Assembly: GCA_002320935.1 (NCBI GenBank)
Contig: DCLG01000092.1
Coordinates: forward strand, 8,224 to 19,495
Reading direction: 5' to 3'
Length of the DNA stretch: 11,272 bases
Origin: Pedobacter sp. UBA1654
Lineage (GTDB): Bacteria; Bacteroidota; Bacteroidia; Sphingobacteriales; Sphingobacteriaceae
Numbering within the stretch: position 1 is the stretch's first letter; every line of letters begins with the position of its first letter. The notes beneath the pieces were generated by a model, which had not been told where the DNA came from, ran no database searches, and saw only the letters and a list, made by a program, of their open reading frames with translations. Shown here piece by piece: positions 8,020 through 11,272 of the stretch. The translations under genes and the position numbers were made by a program.

Positions 8020-8027
8020 CAAAGATA
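8020..8027 (-). promoter_or_regulatory. Candidate Bacteroidota -7 promoter box for the tail operon
   Basis: The minus strand reads TATCTTTG, an exact match to the Bacteroidota -7 consensus TAnnTTTG. It lies about 34 nt upstream of the ATG at 7986 and downstream of the terminator that ends the previous operon. The -33 element is weak: a TTG lies 16 nt upstream, slightly closer than usual. The 6-bp inverted repeat at 8024-8040 overlaps this box, which suggests repression by a bound protein. Confidence 0.5.
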
Positions 8028-8040
8028 CCTCAACGGTATC
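8024..8040. promoter_or_regulatory. Operator-like inverted repeat over the -7 box
   Basis: GATACC (8024-8029) and GGTATC (8035-8040) form a perfect 6-bp inverted repeat around a 5-bp spacer. The left arm shares bases with the candidate -7 box, so a dimeric repressor bound here would block transcription of the tail operon. The role is inferred; the repeat itself is directly visible. Confidence 0.45.
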
Positions 8041-8094
8041 CCACAAGCTATTAGGCTGCTTTACTAGGGTTTGGTAGTATAGAGTTTACAGCGT

Positions 8095-8123
8095 AAAAAA
8101 GCCCTCTCACATTGTAAGAGGGC
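8095..8123 (-). terminator. Rho-independent terminator ending the primase-like operon
   Basis: In the minus-strand transcript, GCCCTCTTAC pairs with GUGAGAGGGC around an AAU loop. This is a 10-bp stem with one G-U wobble (plus-strand bases 8108 and 8116), followed at once by six U residues from 8100-8095. On the plus strand the wobble becomes a C-A mismatch and no T-tract follows 8123, so the direction is clearly minus. It lies about 90 nt after the stop of the 166-aa gene and separates the primase-like operon from the tail operon. Confidence 0.9.
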
Positions 8124-8214
8124 TATCCGTTTCAATTATTTACTGCTCAACCTGATTCCCATGGAAAGACTCTTCGATTTTAGATCTTCAGGCTCAAGTT
8201 ATCGCCAATTAGAT

Positions 8215-8715
8215 TTAGCAGGTTTTCCATTTCTGTGCTTCTGCTTGTTTTTCCTCTGTACTTAGTTCTTCCTGTTCGCTTTTTATATTTTCTACAATTT
8301 CAAACGCGAGCTCATTGACCTGCGCAGCCCATCTGGGATTTTTGTAGTTTGGCAGAACAAAGACAGAAAAATGGTTAATCATTTCTCCGTTTTGAAAACC
8401 AAGACAATTAGATAGTATTCCTCTCACACCAGGCTTTAGCTTTGTGATCTTTGAAGTGTATAAGTGGAGGGGGGAATAAATCCTGTAGAATACTGCTATG
8501 TAGAAGTGCTCATTCCCTCCGCGCATCACACCGTTTTGATGATGATAGATGTAGTTAAAAACTGTAGGGATCAGCTTTTCATCTTCTAACAGCGGTTGTA
8601 CCGCTTGTTCGCAGGTTTTATACAACTCAGGGTTAATGTCGAATAGAAACTCCGCTATCAGTCGGTTTATCTCGCTTTTTCTTCTGGTTACTTTCTTATC
8701 TATCGTTTCTCTCAT
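8215..8715 (-). CDS. Hypothetical protein, last gene of the primase-like operon (166 aa)
   Basis: I do not recognise this protein. It has a basic, helical N-terminus (VTRRKSEINRLIAEF, 9-23), a Tyr/His-rich central part (TVFNYIYHHQNGVMRGG, 51-67; FYIAVFYRIYSPLHLY, 71-86) that looks like beta strands, and a hydrophobic strand (MINHFSVFVLPNY, 112-124). The C-terminal tail is charged and helical (VENIKSEQEELSTEEKQAEAQK, 141-162). There is no signal peptide or clear membrane span. It starts 14 nt after the 155-aa gene and is the last gene before the terminator. Its position suggests an early-phase or replication-associated role, but the sequence does not show one. Confidence 0.8.
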   Translation of the reverse strand: MRETIDKKVTRRKSEINRLIAEFLFDINPELYKTCEQAVQPLLEDEKLIPTVFNYIYHHQNGVMRGGNEHFYIAVFYRIYSPLHLYTSKITKLKPGVRGILSNCLGFQNGEMINHFSVFVLPNYKNPRWAAQVNELAFEIVENIKSEQEELSTEEKQAEAQKWKTC

Positions 8716-8729
8716 CGTATTGCTCTTTA

Positions 8730-9197
8730 TTAAGCTGCGGGGTTGTTCAAATAGTAGTCTTGAAAATTCTCCCTTAATATTGAGTCCAGCTTATTCAGGT
8801 AGTCATCCTCGATAAGAGTAGCGATCATGCCAAGTACACTATGCATCTTTGAGTTTTCGCTTCCACTGTCTAACTCATCAACGGTCTTAACCAAGCATTT
8901 AAGTGCGTCCACCTCTGCTGCGGTATATTCAGTTTTCTCAGTTCCTTCTACCAGGCCTATTTTATTGCTAATGTTCTCTTGATTCAGGCAACCAGATAAC
9001 CGGCCGGTAAGATCACTTATGATTTGCGATTGTGCGACTACCACCACCTTTAGGTTGTTTTCAGAATTAATATCTGATTCTAATACTTCACTTACCAGAT
9101 CAGCCTTTTCGATTAGTGATAGGTTAGATACTGCTTGATGTAGGTCCTCTTTGTTGAGGTCTTCCATCCACTTGAATTTTGATGTTTCGTTTTGCAT
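8730..9197 (-). CDS. Hypothetical acidic helical protein (155 aa)
   Basis: I do not recognise this protein. It is acidic and probably all-helical, with Leu/Val-rich segments (QAVSNLSLIEKADLVSEVLE, 21-40; KVVVVAQSQIISDLTGRLSG, 50-69) and a C-terminal helix pair. Its C-terminus, SVL then L-x2-IL-x3-F-x-[DE]-Y-Y (residues 120-149), resembles the end of the 133-aa protein encoded just upstream, which suggests a shared fold or an old duplication. The gene starts 20 nt after the 133-aa gene, with an A-rich leader and no clear Shine-Dalgarno. A second in-frame ATG at residue 11 is a possible start. Small acidic phage proteins in such operons may bind host or replication proteins, but nothing visible here assigns a target. 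Confidence 0.8.
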   Translation of the reverse strand: MQNETSKFKWMEDLNKEDLHQAVSNLSLIEKADLVSEVLESDINSENNLKVVVVAQSQIISDLTGRLSGCLNQENISNKIGLVEGTEKTEYTAAEVDALKCLVKTVDELDSGSENSKMHSVLGMIATLIEDDYLNKLDSILRENFQDYYLNNPAA

Positions 9198-9217
9198 TTG
9201 TTTCTATTTTTAAATTG

Positions 9218-9619
9218 TTAATTGATCTGATGAAAATATTCGGGAAATTTGTTTGTTAGAACGGGCATTAGTTCAGCACCTCTGTTGTTTAAAAGCAGGG
9301 CTAATACAGACCGCAGGATGCATTTATTTCTATCGGTACCCGGTATCATATTGGATTGCGCTACAAGGTCCTGTATGGGCGTAGAAATCCTTTCTTTGAT
9401 CCTGTCAGGATAATAGAACTTAGTTTTCTCGCGGTCGCTTTTGTCAATCCCTAAGAATACCTTTGTTATCTCTTCAAGTTTAATGGCTGGTATGTCGTAG
9501 TCGTTGAAGTGCTCATACTCTTTTATCAGAATACCCCTGATCTTGCTTAGCATTTCTAATTGTTCCTGGATGCTTTTTAAGTCGGTCGGTGCCGGTGGAC
9601 TATAGATTTCGTTATACAT
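9218..9619 (-). CDS. Hypothetical protein related to its 155-aa neighbour (133 aa)
   Basis: I do not recognise this protein. The N-terminus is Pro-rich (YSPPAPTD, 6-13) and leads into a long amphipathic helix (LKSIQEQLEMLSKIRGILIKEY, 14-35). A mid-region rich in Lys, Asp and Tyr follows (KSDREKTKFYYPDRIKER, 60-77). The C-terminal helices (KCILRSVLALLLNN, 99-112; LMPVLTNKFPEYF, 117-129) share the SVL and L-x2-VL-x3-F-x-E-Y-F pattern with the C-terminus of the 155-aa protein. The start ATG at 9619 lies just after the first copy of an 11-bp direct repeat and 13 nt after the stop of the 69-aa gene. It is probably co-transcribed with the primase-like gene. Confidence 0.8.
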   Translation of the reverse strand: MYNEIYSPPAPTDLKSIQEQLEMLSKIRGILIKEYEHFNDYDIPAIKLEEITKVFLGIDKSDREKTKFYYPDRIKERISTPIQDLVAQSNMIPGTDRNKCILRSVLALLLNNRGAELMPVLTNKFPEYFHQIN

Positions 9620-9620
9620 A

Positions 9621-9661
9621 TGTAGCTGTTTGTTAAAGTTTAGGTTCTGTTGTAGCTGTTT
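9621..9661 (-). repeat. 11-bp direct repeat around a stop/start junction
   Basis: TGTAGCTGTTT occurs at 9621-9631 and again at 9651-9661, exactly 30 bp apart. In the transcript it reads AAACAGCTACA. One copy encodes part of the C-terminus of the 69-aa protein and the other lies immediately before the ATG of the 133-aa gene. It may be a repeated leader element or a local duplication. Its significance is unknown. Confidence 0.5.
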
Positions 9662-9842
9662 TTATCAGGTACTGGTTGAAATAGATCACTTTCATAATTC
9701 TTTCCTTTGTTAGCAAGCATGATCCCTTTAAGTGCTGGATAGCTAAGTCTTTAGTTGCCTCAATATCATTGAGGGTTTTGCATTCGTTTGCCTTTTTTAC
9801 GATCTGATCCTCTGTCATAAATTCTGGGGTTTCATTTTTCAT
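9633..9842 (-). CDS. Small hypothetical protein coupled to the primase-like gene (69 aa)
   Basis: I do not recognise this protein. It is small, helical and soluble, with segments TEDQIVKKANECKTLNDIEA (10-29) and KERIMKVIYFNQYLIKTA (46-63). Its ATG overlaps the TGA of the primase-like gene as ATGA (4 nt), so translation is probably coupled and the product may work with the primase-like protein. It could be an accessory replication factor or an anti-host peptide, but no motif decides between these. Confidence 0.75.
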   Translation of the reverse strand: MKNETPEFMTEDQIVKKANECKTLNDIEATKDLAIQHLKGSCLLTKERIMKVIYFNQYLIKTATTEPKL

Positions 9843-11146
9843 ATAGCTATTTGTTGTTTGTTTAGTGATTCAATTTCTGTCTTAAGTTTTTCGAGCGGCT
9901 CTGTGTATAGCATCAATTGCAGCGGGTTCTTTAAATAGATCATTACCCCCTGCCAAAGGGTGCCGATGTAGTTTCGGTGCTCGTTTGGTATTAAACCATT
10001 ATCATCCAGGTTAGAATAGAAGTGCTGCAGCGTTACTACATCAGCGGGAATAGGGGACTGATCTGTTTGCTTGGCATTGGGCTGCGGCTCGGTAATTACT
10101 TCCGCGCGCGCAGTGACCGTAATAAAATCATCCTCGGTGCTTATTTCTTTATCTTGAATGATAGTAGAAAAACCTTTGTCTGGTTGTTTGGCGGTCGGAA
10201 TGCCTAAGAAATCGTTTATGTCAAATTGTACTAGGTAATCAGCTAAATCCAGCCCATTTTCTTTTTCCTGTGCTGTAGCTTTTTTCTCAAGTAGATCCGA
10301 CACCTTAAAGCCGTAAAGCTTCGCCTTATCTTTCCAGTCCTTAAATGCATTTAAGTCAGGATAGAGTACAACTGTCTTTGAATTTGCTTTTAAGGTCTTA
10401 CACTTATCAACACTCAAACCTTGTTTGTTTCCCGCAGCCACCCATGTAAATTGCGGAAGATATCCACTCGCAATGATCGCGGTCTTTTCTGATTCCGTAA
10501 CAGCTATAGGAAGTTTATTACTGAATAACAGGTGTTCGCCGAATAAGCATTGTTTTAAATTGAAATCTTTAGCTTTCGTCACCTTATGAACCCACTGGAT
10601 TCTTTCTTGTGGCACCTTTACCCGTTTGCCAGTTGCTGAGTCGTACTGCATTATTTTGCCCGTACGGATATTACCGGCAATGTCTATCTGCCAAAACACT
10701 GTTGATCCCGGCCAGTGCCTAGAAGTGCCTATTTTGTATTTATCAATAAGATGATTTACTGTTGCCTCAGGGAACAACGTTTTTAAGTAAGTCACGAAGT
10801 TGTTTGTTTCAAAGTCGGTTCGGCTTCTTTCCATTAAATTGCTATCAATTAGACTAGCCGGTCTTTCTGGAATGACTTCCCGTACCGCAGCAACATCTGT
10901 ATTGTGATCTGGAACGATACCGTTTGCTTTAAAATATTCAGACGGCCGCAGGTGATACCCGCACTTATCTGCCCGCTCGCATTTTCCAACGTCATCACCA
11001 AGCTGCTCGCCTGTGGTTTTATCAATATACCGGGCAAACTTTCCTTTTTGCCTACAGCCGGGGCAATGGTACCTTGATGCCATTCCTTTATACTCCTGTA
11101 AGCTGTATCTATGTTCACTCATATTCTTATGTGATTTTTGATGCAT
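9839..11146 (-). CDS. Zinc-ribbon and Toprim-like primase-related protein, DUF6371 type (435 aa)
   Basis: The protein resembles the primase-like DUF6371 group of Bacteroidota mobile elements. An N-terminal zinc ribbon is visible (C28-x2-C31, C56-x5-C62, in YHCPGC and KCERADKC), comparable to CHC2-type primase fingers. A Toprim-like core follows: PIAVTESEKTAIIASG (213-228) supplies the conserved Glu, and VVLYPDLNAFKDW (259-271) contains the Asp of a reduced DxD motif. NGLDLADYL (298-306) closes the domain. The C-terminal 130 residues have a disordered linker (345-370) and a helical tail. It probably acts in replication initiation or priming in the cytoplasm, which is an inference. I see no helicase Walker A motif. 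The given start is the longest frame. The ATG at 11122 (MSEHRYSLQ) is at least as likely, because this family usually starts a few residues before the RYxLxxYKG segment. It is the first gene after the repeat region. Confidence 0.88.
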   Translation of the reverse strand: MHQKSHKNMSEHRYSLQEYKGMASRYHCPGCRQKGKFARYIDKTTGEQLGDDVGKCERADKCGYHLRPSEYFKANGIVPDHNTDVAAVREVIPERPASLIDSNLMERSRTDFETNNFVTYLKTLFPEATVNHLIDKYKIGTSRHWPGSTVFWQIDIAGNIRTGKIMQYDSATGKRVKVPQERIQWVHKVTKAKDFNLKQCLFGEHLLFSNKLPIAVTESEKTAIIASGYLPQFTWVAAGNKQGLSVDKCKTLKANSKTVVLYPDLNAFKDWKDKAKLYGFKVSDLLEKKATAQEKENGLDLADYLVQFDINDFLGIPTAKQPDKGFSTIIQDKEISTEDDFITVTARAEVITEPQPNAKQTDQSPIPADVVTLQHFYSNLDDNGLIPNEHRNYIGTLWQGVMIYLKNPLQLMLYTEPLEKLKTEIESLNKQQIAI

Positions 11147-11160
11147 TAATCAACCTAACG

Positions 11161-11196
11161 GATACTAAACGGGTCGTTCAGTTGCCGTTTAGTATC
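11161..11196. repeat. Perfect 12-bp inverted repeat upstream of the primase-like gene
   Basis: GATACTAAACGG (11161-11172) and CCGTTTAGTATC (11185-11196) are exact reverse complements around a 12-bp spacer (GTCGTTCAGTTG). There is no T-tract on either side, so it is not a typical intrinsic terminator. It ends about 15 bp before the longest possible start of the primase-like gene. It could be an operator for that operon, or a cruciform-forming part of an origin. Confidence 0.75.
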
Positions 11197-11205
11197 AACT
11201 GAACT

Positions 11206-11239
11206 GAACGGGTTAAAACCCCTTAAGGGATAACCGTTC
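11206..11239. repeat. Nested inverted repeat with central CCCTTAAGGG palindrome
   Basis: GAACGGGTTA (11206-11215) and TAACCGTTC (11231-11239) pair over 9 bp with one bulged G. They enclose the perfect 10-bp palindrome CCCTTAAGGG (11220-11229). Together these give a two-level hairpin. Overlapping it, TAACCG (11231-11236) and CGGTTA (11244-11249) form another 6-bp inverted repeat that would compete for the same arm. The arrangement suggests protein binding or DNA extrusion, not transcription termination. Confidence 0.6.
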
Positions 11240-11253
11240 CGTTCGGTTAACAT

Positions 11254-11269
11254 GTTATGTAGTTATGTA
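11254..11269. repeat. Tandem 8-bp repeat at the right edge
   Basis: GTTATGTA is present twice head to tail (11254-11261 and 11262-11269). The window ends 3 bases later, so more copies could lie outside it. Short AT-rich tandem repeats next to an inverted-repeat cluster fit a DNA-unwinding element of an origin, but two copies alone are weak evidence. Confidence 0.45.
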
Positions 11270-11272
11270 TTC

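Larger units (their letters stand above)
11157..11243. repeat. Cluster of AACGG-core motifs in both orientations (iteron- or operator-like)
   Basis: AACGG or its complement occurs six times in 87 bp: 11157-11161, 11168-11172 and 11207-11211 on the plus strand, and 11185-11189, 11234-11238 and 11239-11243 on the minus strand. Four belong, with slight variation, to a longer 9-bp motif ACTRAACGG: 11164-11172 (+), 11174-11182 (-, last base A), 11185-11193 (-) and 11203-11211 (+). The first three centres are 10 and 11 bp apart, one helical turn. The orientation order + + - + - - is itself symmetric about position 11200. Such clusters are typical of replication-initiator or repressor binding sites. 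The cluster lies directly upstream of the primase-like gene. Confidence 0.65.

Noticed and set aside
7987..8046. Upstream start at 8046 for the DUF5681-like gene
   Set aside because: The extra 20 residues are encoded by the AAATACAA repeats and the operator/-7 region. The family signature begins immediately after the ATG at 7986.
8999..9012. ACCGGCCGGT-type palindrome
   Set aside because: It is a single short palindrome inside the coding sequence of the 155-aa protein with no supporting repeats nearby, so chance is the simplest explanation.
11161..11249. CRISPR array or tRNA at the right end
   Set aside because: The repeats are short, mixed in orientation and not separated by uniform unique spacers. 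No cloverleaf with a TTC-containing T arm can be formed.

Overview
The window looks like part of a Bacteroidota prophage or phage genome. The best guess is a Sphingobacteriaceae- or Flavobacteria-type host, but the host is inferred and not proven. The evidence is a TP901-type tail tape measure protein next to HK97-gp10-like and tail-completion-like genes, a zinc-ribbon plus Toprim primase-like protein of the kind seen on Bacteroidota mobile elements, a TAnnTTTG-type -7 box, and mostly weak Shine-Dalgarno sequences. Every supported gene is on the minus strand, so transcription runs from the right end (11272) to the left end (1). Plus-strand frames are shadows.

Layout in the direction of transcription. 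(a) 11272-11147 is a gene-free, repeat-dense stretch. It holds a perfect 12-bp inverted repeat, a nested hairpin, several AACGG-core motifs in both orientations and a tandem 8-bp repeat, and looks like a replication origin or operator. (b) 11146-8215 is a tightly packed operon: a primase/Toprim-like protein followed by four small proteins (69, 133, 155 and 166 aa) that I do not recognise. The 133- and 155-aa proteins share a C-terminal pattern. (c) 8214-7987 is a module boundary. It has a strong minus-strand intrinsic terminator (8095-8123), then a candidate promoter with a 6-bp inverted repeat over its -7 box and three AAATACAA repeats one helical turn apart. (d) 7986-1 is a tail operon: a 74-aa DUF5681-like protein, a 98-aa unknown, a 192-aa putative tail-assembly-chaperone-like protein, an HK97-gp10-like protein, a tail-completion/terminator-like protein, a 1485-aa tape measure protein, a 297-aa unknown with a C-terminal coiled coil, and a protein of at least 214 aa cut by the left edge.

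The tail genes are translationally coupled (overlaps of 4-17 nt, or gaps of 3-6 nt) up to the 297-aa gene. A 63-nt gap with overlapping inverted repeats then leads into the start codon of the last gene. That last gene appears to be a distant relative of the 192-aa protein, so two related putative chaperone-like proteins would flank the tape measure gene. No terminase, portal, protease, capsid, integrase or lysis gene is visible, so the head module lies outside the window or is absent.
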